This document shows positions 43,501 through 56,879 of a stretch of 64,000 nucleotides of DNA, piece after piece. Source of the DNA: Marsupella aquatica (Eukaryota > Marchantiophyta). The notes beneath the pieces are model-generated. The model worked only from the letters and a program-made list of their open reading frames with translations. It was not told the DNA's origin and did no database searches. The DNA lies in the NCBI GenBank assembly GCA_973895155.1, contig OZ316891.1:32472423-32536422 (forward strand), given 5' to 3'. Numbering within the stretch: position 1 is the first letter of the stretch; each line of letters starts with the position of its first letter. The position numbers were made by a program, and so were the translations under genes.

Positions 43501-44100
43501 GGTTGCGTCGGTAGCTTCCACACCGCCAGGCCGTCGAGTCGGTGCCCAGGCCGGGACGAGAGGTCGAGTCGGTGCCTAGCACTTTCTCGCTCCCTTGTTG
43601 GGGTTCTGAGAAATGCGGCCCTTAGGGCTGTCTTGCATGTACTGGAAGGTCCTGCGCACCTACTTCCATGGCAAGTCCAACAACGATCGTAAGGCGGGAA
43701 CCAAGGGAAGGGATTGTTGCATTTCCTTGGGTATATAGTAGCAAACGCATGAGCTAACATCGCACTTGGAGCGGTCACGCAAATCAACGACGAACTGACA
43801 GTGCAGGGTTCATGAAGTACTGAAGGCAGACACAGTGCAAGGTACTCAAGGCTTTTGCCCGATGTGAGTGCAAGGCTAAGTCGCGGCACTAGATCACAAT
43901 GACGGAGACCAGAATAAGTATTCAAGCTGATCGAGAATCAGACTGGAGGTCCTCTTTTCCGATCTCACTCTCTGGGGTGTCGGGGCCCATCACAACAACT
44001 GCCAACAATCACAGAGACGAGAATTAGTAAGCTGGCTGGACCTCTTCTTTTCCAATCTCAGCAGACTATTTGAACTCTTCTCTGATACTGCGGTCTGACA
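40571..44100. other. Mostly non-coding, no gene supported
   Basis: I see no long frame with recognisable protein features. The stretch 41200-41780 resembles an LTR or leader of an old retroelement in base makeup but I found no paired ends. A direct repeat of about 57 bp lies at 43128-43218 (TCATGAAGAGTTTCGAAGCT and its near copy). Confidence 0.4.
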
Positions 44101-44188
44101 GTTCTCATCACTGAGAGTTTCTCGAGCCACCTGCTGTATAATTATTATTCTCAATTGCATCCCAGGGACGACGATCAGGAAGCTGATC

Positions 44189-46731
44189 ATGGGAAGGGAG
44201 TCGCCCCCTCCACTTCTGTTCACTAATGTAGTCCTCACCACCGTCGAGCCGCTCGAGAAGACGCCTCATGTGGAGAAAATCGACGCAACGGATGTAGATA
44301 ATTTTGTAGGGGACACGTATGTACCCGTAGCGTTTGCCTACAGACTGGCGGACAACTCCGACGCTTTGTATATGGACACGGTCAATCGGATTCGACAAGG
44401 TCTGCGGAAGGTGCTGGTTCCGTTCTTCCCATGGGCCGGCCGATGGATTGCAATCCCTGGAGGTACGGGCCGCCAGCTGCAGTGCACCAATAAGGGCATT
44501 CCGTTTATAGAAGCGTATGTGGACAAGGATCTGGACTCAGTTGTGGGCTTCTCTGCGGAATTCCGACCTGTCCCGGAGCTACAAGGCTACAGCGTTCTTG
44601 GCATGCAGGGGAGGAGCTGCGCGCAATCAATGCTGCCAGATGGACTCCCTTGTGCATTCGTCCAGGTAAGTTCACGGGGATCTTCCTCCGTAGCTAGCAT
44701 ACTGTCGCTGATTTTGCACTTTTGGCCTAAATTTCGGTCTGAAATGGAACTGGAGAGCGATCTTTTCTAACCCATCTGGAATCGAAACGCACATTTACGG
44801 ACTTCTGACTGAACATTGAAAATCTCTAACTGGCTGGAGCTATGAATGTAGAAACTTAGGACGGATGAGTGTTTTGTTTTTGAAAGAGATCCTTGAATTC
44901 CACGACATGCATTGATATTACAAATTTCAGTACAGAAAATCCATATCTAATTGCTACATCTATCCCATACAGCAGTACATTCGTACTAGTTAGTCTTCCC
45001 AGAATACGACATCTATCCGTTCCAGCGCCTGAGCCTCCCCCTCCTTTGATATGCAATTCATTGTTTGTTTTACAAGCGCAAAAGCAAAAATGGCAGGCCC
45101 GAAGGAAACTGGCACTTCGCCGAATTGAGGTTCAAATTATGACATTGTCACTTTTACACTTATCATTGTCTGTGGGCAGTAAATGAGTGCGAATTCTCTT
45201 TTTGTACTCATAGCAAACCCAGAAACTTTCCATGTGGTCATATCTCGTGATTTATTTCTTGTTGTTCTGTTATGTGCCCTTCAGAATCTGGTCATGAGTG
45301 TGAGATAGACAGGCTCTACGGGAATTGGCACACTCCCTGCCAACCCATGCGTTGTGTGGCAAAGCCTCCTTTTATTAAGTTTTGCATAACCCTTTGACAG
45401 TCACTATATTTTTCATCTTATAGAGATCTCATGATATGACACTGGAAAGAGTGAATAGTGTATATATTGTCCTCCATAGAGAGAGTAGATACCTCTTACA
45501 TCTAACTTAATGACGATGGATTAGTTTTGACTTATTTAATGGTCTTGCCTTTCAAACAGATCACACGCTTCAAATGTGGGGGCCTGGTCCTTGGTGTCAC
45601 CTTCAATCACATGCACGCGGATGGTAGGAGTTTTATGCATTTCATGACAGCTTGGTCCGACCTCTCTCGAACTGACAAAACCAACATGATTCTGGACCAC
45701 AATCGAGCAGCGATACAGAAATCAACCCCAGGGCCTGGATCCCGCCGATCTGCCCCTCCGCCTGGTGTACCATGGAATTCAAAATGTTACGAGGTAAAAA
45801 CCCGCGTAAACAGCGTTGCTGTCTTCATCTGTCCATGTTTTGGGTGAGCGTATGGTAGGTACCAAAGATAAGCCTTGTTTCGTACTTGGGTGCAATTCAT
45901 TCATGTGCCTCAACATAATGTTGCATCGGTTGTAAGATTTGTCGTGTAATTTTCTATCTTAGGTCAATGCATCAGTCATCGAATCTCTCAAACAGGAAGT
46001 TAAAAGGAGTGCGGATGGAGCATACGTGAGCACAACGGATTGCATATACGCTCACATGTGGAAAACAGTATCAAGTCTGCCTTTCTCGATCATAGGTGGA
46101 AAAGAAATTGGAATGCTGAGTGCTGTTGACGGGAGAATCAGGTTCTATGATCCTCCAGTGCCAAATTTGTTAGGAAATATCGTTACAATGATGACGCCGC
46201 CGACGATTTCAAGTGCTGAACTTTTGCATATGCCCTTGTCTATCATTGCAAGCAAGATCCGTGACAAGATCAATACAACCAGTCGCAAAACATGGTAATG
46301 ATGTCAGTCCATGGTGTTATCTTATTTTATTACTTGTTCACAGATGATGGATTGTCCATGCATCTAGCAAATATTGACATTGATATCAATTATGTCTGTG
46401 ATGCTGCAGGCTAGGAGTTGAAATAGATGCCATGGTGAATGATAATACACTGGTGAATGATAATACACTGATATGGGGACAAACTTGCTGGAGTTCCTTT
46501 CCACTGTATAATATAGATTTTGGGTTTGGCAGCCCATTTTTTGCACCAGTGGTGAACGGAACACATTGTATGGGAACGTTGGGCATGACCTACGTCAGCC
46601 CTCCAACCCCCGGTGTTTCTTCGGCTGCATTTATGCACATTGTATCTACTCCACAGGTTCTGGAAGCTCTTGAACATCATCCAGATTTTCTGTCCTTTTT
46701 CCTCCCTCGAAAAAGTGCAAAACATTCATGA
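44189..46731 (+). CDS. BAHD-family acyltransferase, four exons, complete
   Basis: Exons 44189-44665, 45560-45793, 45963-46294 and 46410-46731, with donors GTAAG, GTAAAA, GTAATG and acceptors CAG, TAG, CAG, join in phases 0, 0 and 2 to 454 residues, a usual BAHD length. The catalytic HxxxD is in exon 2 (FNHMHADGRSFMHF). The DFGWG motif appears as DFGFG in exon 4 (YNIDFGFGSPFFAP). Other family marks are LVPFFPWAGRW in exon 1 and AVDGRIRFYDPPVPNLLGN in exon 3. These enzymes transfer acyl groups from CoA thioesters to alcohols or amines of phenylpropanoid, cutin and other specialised products in the cytosol. The substrate cannot be told. Exon 4 has an in-frame 18-bp tandem duplication (VNDNTL twice). 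No stop or shift is seen. Confidence 0.9.
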
Positions 46732-46816
46732 AGAGGTAACCAAGGATCTGCCAATTGGTTCATATAAACTCTCAAGAATGAGCCATTCCAACAGCCCTAT
46801 TTGTAAGATAGTGCAG

Positions 46817-46893
46817 GTTGCTCATGTCTTGGAGAATGGATTGTATCAATAGGTTGCTCATGTCTTGGAGAATGGATTGTATCAATGGGGGAG
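46817..46893 (+). repeat. 38-bp tandem duplication after the BAHD gene
   Basis: GTTGCTCATGTCTTGGAGAA and the following bases to TATCAAT are repeated once directly, about 90 bp after the stop codon. Confidence 0.85.
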
Positions 46894-49800
46894 TGACTTT
46901 CTGGGGTTTTCACTTCTTTTCTTCCAACCCATCAAGCTCGAATAAGTATAGTGTTGTTTTAATTGAGTTTAGTGAAATACTTTTAAATTTTTGTTGAAGA
47001 ATATTAGGTTATTTTAATTCAATTTTGAAAATTATAAAAATCATATTGTTTTTTAAAATCAAGTTTAGAAATATTCCAAAAATATTTCATTCAGTTAGGG
47101 GAAAAAATTTACTAAAACAAACTTTAAGTTTTAGGGTGTTTATTCTTCCAAAAGTTCTCGCGTGATATGGGAAACCCCTTGGATTGAGGCCCTCGAGGTG
47201 ACTTTCCCTAGTTGTCCAAGTTGTGACGATTCAGAATAAAAAACAGGCTACCTATTCTTCTTGCATGTGGCCGTGTGAAGCGCCAGTGGGTATAATTGCT
47301 GAAGTATCTCACCTGGATGACCATTGAGGACATATCCTTTGGCAACAACCTCTCATGCAGCACGACCAACTATGGTCACTTAGCTTCATCATTATTATCA
47401 GTAGGCTATTCCAGTACTAGTAAGAAAGTAAGATCGAGTTTAGCAGTTACCTCAGCATTTGGGTACCGTGCCATTGATGAATTTCATAGTCTCTCTTGTG
47501 GGCAAGTTGATGTAAGCTTGGCAGAATCTGGCCACCAACAGAGGTAGTGTCTGAATGGAATGAGAATTTACACAAGTTGAATGGGCAACAAGCTAGTACT
47601 CCTTGCTACCTTACATTTTAGCTTCATGGATGCCTTTCACTGGCTGCAACAAGCACTGAGGCTTTTTTGTAGTTTAAAATGCGATATGGCTAGATTTATT
47701 ATCCTCCCACAACCACACCGCCGACTAAACATAGCCTGACAATAGGTTTAGCACAACGTCAACTCAACCGGGAACTCAATGCAAAGTTGCAAAACAAGTT
47801 GACGCAAAGTCGCAACACAACATCAATGTGGCCAAGTTAAGTATGTCATCCAATGAGAAGTACTCAACGACCTCTAGTAGTGCATAAAGACTTAGTTAGT
47901 ACCTTACAAGGAACTTGGTTCCTTACTTTACGACATCCTACACGTCGTAAAAATGTTTTAAGGAATATGTATGTGGAGGCTCAACATACGACGTTGGAGA
48001 CATCGTTTTGGCCCGTGTTTTGGGGATCAAAGAGTCATATGTAGGACTTCATAATGGAAAGACCCGCGGATGACAAACCTATAAATTAAACATCTTGCAA
48101 GAGGGGGTGAAGAAAGGAGCCAAGGACAAAGTTAAGTACATACAATAATTATGTCAAAGTGGGATTGTTATTTACTACAAGCCCTATGCCCGTGCCTTGC
48201 ATGGTGCAAGGAGGGCAGGCTCATAGGGAGTCGGGCCGGGGTATTTATGGGGCAGCACATATGTGCCAGGGCGCACATTTATTCCATCAATGGTCAAGGA
48301 AAATAGTTAATTGAATCCAACTGCTGTGAATCTTTCCCGTCCAGGAGCTTTTTTGCCCAAGTATGCAACTCCCCTTTTTATAAGGCAAGATTCTAATTCC
48401 TTATAATGAATTTATATCCAATTCACCATATGAAATTTCATTAAATTAGTCTACTAAAATCTACTCAAGGAATATTTTTAATACATGGGTCTACAGCCAA
48501 ACTAGCCAGCTTTGGGGGATTATTTTTAAAAATTTTAAAAATATATTAATAAAAAATACAACAAGTTTAGGAATATTTTTTAATTTTATGTGGAAAGATA
48601 AGAAAACCAAACCTTTTATATGACTTCAAACTTTTTAAAAGTGGAAAACCCAAGTTTTTTGAGATTTTCATTTTTCTTATAGCCAACTTTTTACTCCATA
48701 TAAAAATCCAGACCCCTGCTTATTATACAAGAGTTGCATACCCGGGCTTTTTTGTATTGGTTCCCCATATGGGTTGAAGACCAAAGAAATTTAAGAAATA
48801 CGGAAAAGTCACAAGTTGTAAAATACTTGTTCGTAAATTTGTGGGTTTCCCCTCCGGCAGCCCTTTAAGTACCAGATGTTCCTCAAAGATTTTCCTGCTG
48901 CCATTGCGAGAGCGCAACCCCACATTGTGAAGGTAGATTCTCATGTCACTGGAAAGTCCCATGTCGCTTCCTGTGTGCTGCGGGTATCACCTACTGTAAT
49001 CAATTCCCTTCTCGACATCAGATTCATCACCCCGCTCGTCCATTTCCTTCCAAGGATCGAAAAGCGCCATTGACATTTAGCCAGAAGCTCCGGGAAGGGA
49101 CGCAGGCAGGACTAAAACCTTGAGTCCGTGTGCATGAAGGATCGGACAGGAAACGAGTCACCAGCCAATGTACTATAAATGGACCTCTAAACCTAAACCT
49201 CACTTCCTTCTCCCATCGCAAAATCGATCAGGCTATCTGTCTTCATTTGTCCCCTCCTTGGCTTTGGAAATGGCAGCAAAGTGTTTGAAGATGGGATCAC
49301 TCCGCTCAGCCTTGTTACTCGACGTGAGTAGATAGACCCAGAAAATGAAGATTCAATCGGTAGACTTGCACTAACCTCGATCTCTGTCTGGAACTGTGGT
49401 GTACCCTCCAGGAGAGCTTGGGGCGCTTGAAGGTTGCATTGTGGAGCGTCCAAGTATGAGAGGGTACAATCTCTACACTCACGCCTGTAACAAAACTACC
49501 GTACACTGACAGAGTGTACATATCCCACCTTTAAAACATGACCAGCGGAGTGTGGTCCATGCATGCCACGTGAAGAAGTACGACAGGTATAGTAGTGGAG
49601 GTGACCCACCATGCAATCCAACCATGGACAAGTGGTCAATACTGGTTGGACCCCTGGGCCCTCACTCCGAGTAAAAGAAGTGAACTCCCTGCGATCGGGA
49701 CTCCTTCCCTCTTACCCCTTGTTATTTCCATTTTTCTATAAAATGTTCCCTTGTTACCTGTAATAATCATAATTATTAGTTTCAAATGAATAAAATCCAC

Positions 49801-49950
49801 CCTTTTGAGGGTTCACACGTCCTCCCATATTACTTAACACTGAGGGCTTGATCAGGGGGTTGGACAGGCCTGGTAAGAGAAAATTCTGGATGACTGTTGT
49901 GATCATTCGCTCCCTTCCATTGAGAAGCGCAAATAGGAACCATCAGGAGT
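46894..49950. other. AT-rich intergenic DNA, no gene supported
   Basis: Short frames only. AT-rich tracts at 46.9-47.1 and 48.4-48.7 kb. The small plus frame at 47296-47547 (GYRAIDEFHSLSCGQVDVSL) faintly recalls retroelement pol but is too short to name. Confidence 0.4.
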
Positions 49951-49959
49951 GATCAGTAC

Positions 49960-50643
49960 ATTTACAGTAGTAGCGCACCACAAGGAAGGAAGAATTTGGA
50001 AGACTTTAATAAGGCCTCGCGGACATTGACAGCAATGCCAGTGAATCTTCCAGGAACGACGTTTAGCACAGGCATGAAGGTACGAAAACTGTCGGATGCT
50101 TGGCCAGCAGTTTGGACTTGGAATTGAATCCTGCCGGAGGCCAAGTTTGGACTTGAAGTTGAGATCTTGCCCGAGGCTCTTGAACACTGCTCGGCCAACT
50201 GAAGGCTAAGTCAGATACAGGTAGATAGATTTCAACAACGAAGACTTTGTCAAATCTGAAATCATTCCCGGAGTATTCGAAAGCGAGGTCGAGAATGATA
50301 ATTTTGGACGGGAACAAATCTGTGCATTTGTGTTCCTCAACACCTCATTTGATTGATTGGTTGTTGTCTTCATCAGGCACGGGCAAATTTGGTAGCATAC
50401 TTCCAAACTCTGATTGAGTCGACGAAGGGCCAGAAGACTTTCGAGGGCGTTTTCTTCGGAGCTCTACTGGCAGCTCGGGATGACCCTGAAGGGCTAGAAG
50501 AGCTGAAGCATCTCGATGATTTCACGCTTGCCGAGAACATGTTTTTTTTGATAAACTTCGCTGCTTCTGACACTACCACGACGACTCTTGTATGGATCCT
50601 TAAGTATCTGATTGACTATCCGGAGGTCTTTCGCCGTTGCCAG
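49960..50643 (+). pseudogene. Cytochrome P450 fragment, CYP85-clan type
   Basis: Two exons are visible. The first ends at 50079 (TGMK/GTACG) and reads RTLTAMPVNLPGTTFSTGMK, the MPxNLPGTxF block before helix G typical of the CYP85 clan (CYP716, CYP90 and relatives). The second, 50377-50643 (acceptor CATCAG, donor CCAG/GTACGG), continues ARANLVAYFQTLIES and holds the helix I oxygen-binding motif as FAASDTTTTTLVW (usual AGxDTT). The N-terminal membrane anchor, the ExxR motif and the haem-binding FxxGxRxC loop are not seen nearby, so this is a remnant or the gene is split by large introns. A weak candidate for the next exon is at 51270-51340. Confidence 0.7.
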
Positions 50644-52960
50644 GTACGGAGCATGCTTTGCTTCTCTCGGTTTGAATCTGGCATGGCCGTTCGGATATCT
50701 AGAGGTCTGGAGCTTGAAATGGCAGTAGAATATTTGAACGTCATAAATGGTATTTTGTTGAAATATTATAGCACAATGTCGTTCTCAGCTTTTATCTCTT
50801 CTATTCTTCTCAGATCTTCTACAATATTCACTTGCCTGCTTACTCTAGGGGGGCATGGCCTGTGAACCCTTGTGGACTATAGCTAGCCCTCAAAGAAATG
50901 AGGAACCTAACTCAGGATACTCTTTACCAATGAGACCGCACAACATGTCTGTCTTAGTTTTGAATGACGAGCCTGAATGCTCATTCTTTGAATGGCAATA
51001 GAATGATAACAAAAATCAACTTGCATGATCCATTTTGATGTACCATACATTCGATTCTCAATTCTGCTCTCCATATGCATACATTTGGTGGGGCCCTAGA
51101 GTTAGGGTCTAGAGGTTTCACTCTAGAAGCCTAGACCCAACTCTAGCTTGACTTCTGTTTGCTAATTAGTAGTAATATGTGAAAAACCCTTGCAACTTAC
51201 CACCCAAGTATAAATTCCACGGTTTCAATTTTGACATTATTAAGTGTTCTTGGCTTGATTTCTTGTGCAGGCATGAGAGAGCCGAACCTGATAAGGGTAT
51301 AATGTATGAAACCCTTACCCCCAAGGTAAAAGGAGGATACCCAATCAAATTGAGTCCTAGGACACAGGTGTGATAGCGCAGAAGCCTGTTTTAGTTATGC
51401 ACACAGTTGGTATATTACCACATTTTGATGTGTGATTACCGACACGGAACTAAATGTACCCATGTTGAAGGCAAGTGTTACAAGCTAGACTTCCATATTA
51501 GTACATATTAAAATGATGATGTGATCAACTTGAGCTTTCAATGAAATAATTTGAGTTGCAGTTTATTACAATACATTTACCTTTTTTATGATGATGTCTT
51601 GGAGCCCGTCTTGGAGAAAGTGAAAAGTAAATGAACATCCATGTTGGACACAATGCTCTTGTGGACCACATGTTGATTGTCCATGGGAGTTTTGGGCTTA
51701 TAACTTGATGATTATAAGTCCTTAAATTGTTTTTAGTTTTGCACCTCCAAGGCAACTAGAGAAGGAGGAGCCCTGAAAAAACACAAGCTCACATACTTCA
51801 TACTAACACAATGAAAATTAGTTCTACTAGAATTTACCTCTCATCATTCCATGATGGATAACTCATTCAACCAAAATGGCCAAATTCAAACATTTTTTAG
51901 TTTTGAGGATGCGCTGGAGGAGTAGGTAAGCCACATTTCCATAAAAGTGACAGTGAATTTTATGAGCATCAAGTTATTACAATTAAACTCAATTTTTGGG
52001 AAATGTGGTCCATGGGGGTTTCAAAAGACCATCGTTGTGGTCCATGAGAGCATCATTTTCTGTCTTGGAATATTGTACTAATACTTATACTGGAGATTGG
52101 AATAACTGATATTGATCTACTTTGGAAGCTATTGAACTTCCACATGAAATTTTTTTGTCTCCAGCTTTACTAAGCATAGACAATGTCAATCTTTATCCAC
52201 ATCAGTATAGAAAAGTGAAAGGTTAGTGGATTACCAGAAAGTACCAACAGAATCACCTTGGACTTTTTATATAATTATTAAATTTGCAAAGACCCTACAG
52301 TCGGGGGGAACTCATAGCACCAGAATCGTAAAGAACAACAAAGGAAACTCCACCCTGCCAGGAGGGCAGAAGCAAAACAAGCCCAATTTCTAGGCAAGGG
52401 AAGGGGAAAACCAGCCCACTGAACCCCCCACCAACCTAACAAAGAACCAAAACTTACCACAAAAGAATGGTGCCAACGGCATAATTGTCGTCACCATGGC
52501 AGAACAAAACTCCAACACAGCACGACAACCCCTACAGCTTGTGTATAAAAGATAGAGGGAAAGGACATCCCACCAGGCCCGACAGAACCACTGCCGCGCC
52601 CCTAACCCGGGCCTTAAATCCAGTTTAGTTCCATGGGGCACCTAATGGTACATTAAATAAAATGTGCATTCATGATTGAATCTCTTCGCAAAAGATTTTT
52701 TTATAACAAGTGAAGGGTGTTTTAAATCCCCAAATCTATTTGATTACAATAACATAGGTAAGTTTTATATAGGACTGAAAATTCTTTTTAGAACGAACAA
52801 GATACATTTTAATGTTCTTCCAAAATATAACAAGGGGTACCTGGGGGCCTTCAGTCACAGGTATGTCTCATTACATTTCCCTTAGTGAGGGCCCAGGGCC
52901 ACCAGTAGGGGTGAGGGTTCGGGCAAGGAGGTGTGTAGTGGCCTCGATTAGCCCTAAGTC
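50644..52960. other. No gene supported
   Basis: AT-rich DNA with short frames. A minus-strand frame pair near 52278-52641 (Trp/Leu/Cys-rich) has no recognisable features. Confidence 0.4.
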
Positions 52961-55742
52961 AGGCTAAGGCAATATACTTACTGGTATAACACTTACGCAA
53001 CTCGTACTAATCATAGGTATATTTGTTTTCCACCGCTGGAATTCCCACAGTTAGTGACTTGGACTAACTCCCGGCTTGGGGCTTTCAAGCCATCGACGCG
53101 ACAGAACCTTGTGACATGCAATGGGTGGCAATCCCTACTATTAGTCGGCACCCGGTACGTCCCTTGAAATGGCGCCTTTGCGCAGACAAAGCATACACAC
53201 AACACCAGTTACTCGCGGAAACATTAGAGGGAAAGACTATATTTACTCAGCGAAGAATCGGTTTACATAGTTGACTCAACTTCTAAGGGGGTCAGCAGGC
53301 CCAACGGCAGTCGATGCCCAGTCTCTACGAGGCCCCGCCCCGCACTTTCCCAACAAGCTTGACTCTGGCTCTCACTCCTTAGTGCACTCTGACCCTGCTC
53401 AGGCCGGGACTCCCTGTGCCTCGCATTTTCTTATGCTGAAATAAGTAACTAAGCCTTCTCCCCCCTCCCATTGCGGAAGGGGAAGCCTAAATACTACGGT
53501 TGCGGAAAGGAACTAGAAGATACTACCTTCCGGGGTAATGTCTACTGACTAACTACCTTCTGACTAGCCGGCCGCACTCCTCTGACCGGTTGACCGTTGG
53601 CGGCAAGGGCGCTGACCGGGGTGGCAGCAGCTAAGTCTACTGACCACAATCTAGTCCGTTGATGGACTCTATCCTACGTCGACTGATCCTAACTGATCCT
53701 GTCCTATTTCTTCCTGTTGTGCCGCTAATCGGCGCCTAATGACAGCTATTTTGTTGTTAAGCCTAATCAAAAAGATGTTGCTGACTCAACTGCCCGGCGC
53801 GGTGCCTGCTCACACCCTCCGCTAACCACCCCTTATGTGCATGCTGTGGTCGGATCAGGGTTTGTCCCCCTGTTGGGGCGAGACCTCGAGCCGCCTTGAT
53901 CAGGGGTGGGCCCTGGTCTTCCCCATTGGAGGACGAGCAGGGTAACGTGGTCCTGCAAGGCCTTGTTGTCCCGCACCGCCTCCTCCGCCTTGTTTGCAGC
54001 TTCATCGGCCTCTGTCTGGAGCCGTGCTACCTCTAGGTTGAGCTGGTCGATGGAGTCACGATGGGTCTGGTCCTGCGCCAGCAATTTATCTCATTCGGTA
54101 GAGAGACTAGCCACCTGCTGAGCTGCTTGTAGGAATTGGTTGTTGAGGTCGGTCAGGCTGGTAACCCGAGCCGAGGATTCCGAGCACAACTGAAGCACGG
54201 TGTCATCCAGCTTCTTGAGATCCACTTGCGCCCCGCTCAACTCCTGGGTTAGTCCATCCCATTGTTTGACGGTGCAGACTAACTCCTCACGGCGGGTAGT
54301 GGCCTCCTCCTCGAGGTGTTCTACCAGCATTTGGAGGCGCCCGATCTCATTCCCCTTTGCCATGAGTTCTTCTTCCAAGCGGCTTACGATCCGTGGTTGG
54401 TGCTCTAACATGAAGAAGGCTGGTTGAAAGTACGCTGAGACTTGTTGTCCAATGTACGTCGCTAGCTCCCCTGATAGAGTCTGACTAAACTTCTAGACCA
54501 AGGCGTAGGCCATGCTCCCCAGGGCTACTTGGTAGTCCTCCATCCTCTCGGGCACCGGTGGTTCCTCAGGCGGGGTGGTGAGCTCCTCCGTAGTCTGCAC
54601 TAGGGAGGGGAAGGTTTCTTCAGGTGGTGGAGGGATAGGGGGTGGTTGTATTGCAGGTAGCGAAGGCTCAACAGAAGGGGGTGGCGGAATTTCACCAAGA
54701 GGGGGTGACGGAGTATTAGTTGGGGCCTCCGGCTTGGGGTTTGCCTGAGGCACGGTAGTCCGCTCGCTCGGGGATGCCTCCTGTGGAGTGGGGGTGACAT
54801 TAGTCGGGGCTGAGGTGGCCATATTCTTTCCTCTGGCCTCCCGCCGTGCCTTGTACCAAGCGAGGATGATGGCGATATAACTTCCCAAGTAAGTCTTTCC
54901 CCCAATAGCCATTCCTCCCTGAGCCCGCTTAAGCTCTCCCGAGAACCTACGGTAAAAGAATTGGGCCCAGTTCTGCCGTTTGTATTGTTCCACCTGTACG
55001 ATCGTGCAGAGGGAGATCTCGGATTGTGGCTCAATCATGTGTAGGGTAGTCCGTATGAAGTTAAGCCGTATGCGTATCTTCTTTTGTAAGCGGCTTTCTT
55101 GGGACAAGAGTACCAGTAAGTCTTGGAGAACTTAGCACCTACCTTGCCAAACAAGGTCCAGAATCCCAAGGCTGTAAGGGTCATACTAACCTTTGTAGTC
55201 TGGTTCGCCGAGTCCGCATTCCCGCCCGGCCGGTCCGCTTACTGGTGGAGGCCTTACTTGCCCTGACTAAATCTTGCCACAATCCGCTCTTATCCCTCGA
55301 TGATCTCCTCGTAAAGGTCAGCTTGATTTGAGCAAAAAGGCGAGAGAATGGTAGCGTCTGCAAATTTTGAAAGGTAGAAATGAGCAAATGGCCCGTAGCT
55401 CCATCAACTTTGCTCTTATGGAGGTGCCAGGGTGAGCTTGAGCGTGAGAGGGAAAGGCCATTCTCGAGGCTGTTTTGGTTGTTGATAATGAGCTGAAGTC
55501 GGTGTCTCGGTCCAAGCGTGATTCTCCTAACGGAGTTTTACTCCACCGCTGCCACCATACCGCAATCGAGCGTAATAATCCTCTACCTTAATTCGTAATC
55601 ATTTGATCAACTAACCTACCCCTAATCTATTCATAATGGCAAAGATGGCTATTCGTGCTATTCTACACTACGGCTACGGTCCTAATGACCATATAAGTCC
55701 TAATCTAGGACCTGCATTCGGTTAAGTGATACGTTGCCCGTG
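52960..55742 (-). mobile_element. LTR-like unit with internal ORF (element C)
   Basis: On the minus strand it begins near 55742 with TGTGACACGGGC and contains a structured N-terminal, Pro-rich and coiled-coil ORF like that of the element A LTR, but with different sequence. Its far end near 53000-53300 has a stretch (AGGTATATTTG, CCGCTGGAAT) resembling the same position in the element A LTR (AGGTATGTTTG, CCGCCGGAAT). I found no target duplication and the exact left end is uncertain. Confidence 0.5.
53833..55107 (-). pseudogene. ORF of element C: Pro-rich and coiled-coil protein, broken
   Basis: Minus-strand frames 54493-55107, 54091-54411 and 53833-54084. The first has a short globular part (VEQYKRQNWAQFFYRRFSGE, GGKTYLGSYIAIILAWYKAR) followed by about 100 Pro/Thr/Glu-rich residues (PPPPPEETFPSL). 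The second and third are coiled coil (RLEEELMAKGNEIGRLQMLV; DQLNLEVARLQTEADEAANK). Single stops (for example near 54487 and 54088) separate them. The layout, globular then low complexity then coil, parallels the element A LTR ORF. Function unknown. Confidence 0.5.
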
Positions 55743-56390
55743 TCACAACCACCAGGGCCCAGGCCAATCAGAATCTCCGGGAAAGAGAGCATTTATGCTA
55801 AGTAATCTAATCCTTAACCTGATCAATCCCTCACCTGAAAAGAGCCAAAAGCCAAGCCAAAAGCCATCAAACCAGGGAGACTCTGCCCAAACCGAGCAAC
55901 ACACCAACCCAAAAAGAATCCCAAAACCGATGAGCCCATAAACTCCAAGTTCCATGCGACAAAATTTTGGGAAATCCACCGACTTGATGGCCTTTGGACT
56001 CCTGCTCTAAAAGGCACTTTCGATACAGGTATCGGTGTTCACTTTGCTTCCAACGTTTGTGACTCTCTAGCGATTGATATCTGATGTGAAGAGCGATACC
56101 TGTATTGCAGTTGGCGCTCAATAAAATAAACACGAGTAGGTGTGTCGTGGGAATTGTAAGAAGTTTAATGCGGAGTTGTATGGGAGTAAAGGATTATTTA
56201 AGGAATAAAGGCTTGAGATTAAGGAGGGGGTCTGATAGAAAATTTATGCGGAACCTTGTGGATGATATGGCCAAGAGCAAATTTTTAGACATCAAGGCAC
56301 AATCTACCGACAGGTCCGAATCCAGTGAATCGGAGTGCTCAGATTAACTTGGATCTCTGTTGTTAATTTGGGTGTATTTTTTAGTGCAAC
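55743..56390. other. No gene supported
   Basis: Only short frames. A plus frame at 56105-56347 (RGSDRKFMRNLVDDMAKSKF, ends SESECSD) begins just before the palindrome region and could be a terminal exon; no other support. Confidence 0.35.
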
Positions 56391-56879
56391 TATGCTAGCG
56401 CCGGGCGCTACCCAAATGTATGCCAGAAATACTGCACAATAAAAATATTATATGTCAGTTGTAACCATGGAGTGTCCGCTCGAAGTACACTTTCTATTAT
56501 AGTAGCGCCCTACTATAATTGTATAACGGTCATGATGCTGGTACATTGGTACTCCCGTACCTTTTGGATGACGTCAGTCAAATTTCCCGTTAATATTTTG
56601 TCTGGTCTGCCGCGATGGTCATGTGTGGTGAAAACGCCCGTTTCATGTTGAATCGGCCGTTTCCTTTTTAGACCATAACGGGAGTTTGAGGGTGCTACCA
56701 CCGTTTCCGGATGGAGCGGGCGGTTCAGGTCGCCACAAGGTTACACCCTAATCCCTATAAACTTTGAGTGATTATGTCCTGAATGCCCTGTATTGCATCA
56801 GTTCTCAGTGTGATCCGCCATTATCATCTTATAGTGCTTTCCACTTTTGATTGTGTTCGAGATCTTTTGCTGACCTGCC

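Noticed and set aside
51250-51373. Possible next exon of the P450 (HERAEPDKGIMYETLTPK)
   Set aside because: It faintly resembles the helix J region, but the phase does not fit the donor at 50644 and no ExxR follows.
52887-55760. CCACCAG as target-site duplication of element C
   Set aside because: The two copies do not sit next to TG/CA ends and are offset, so chance similarity is as likely.
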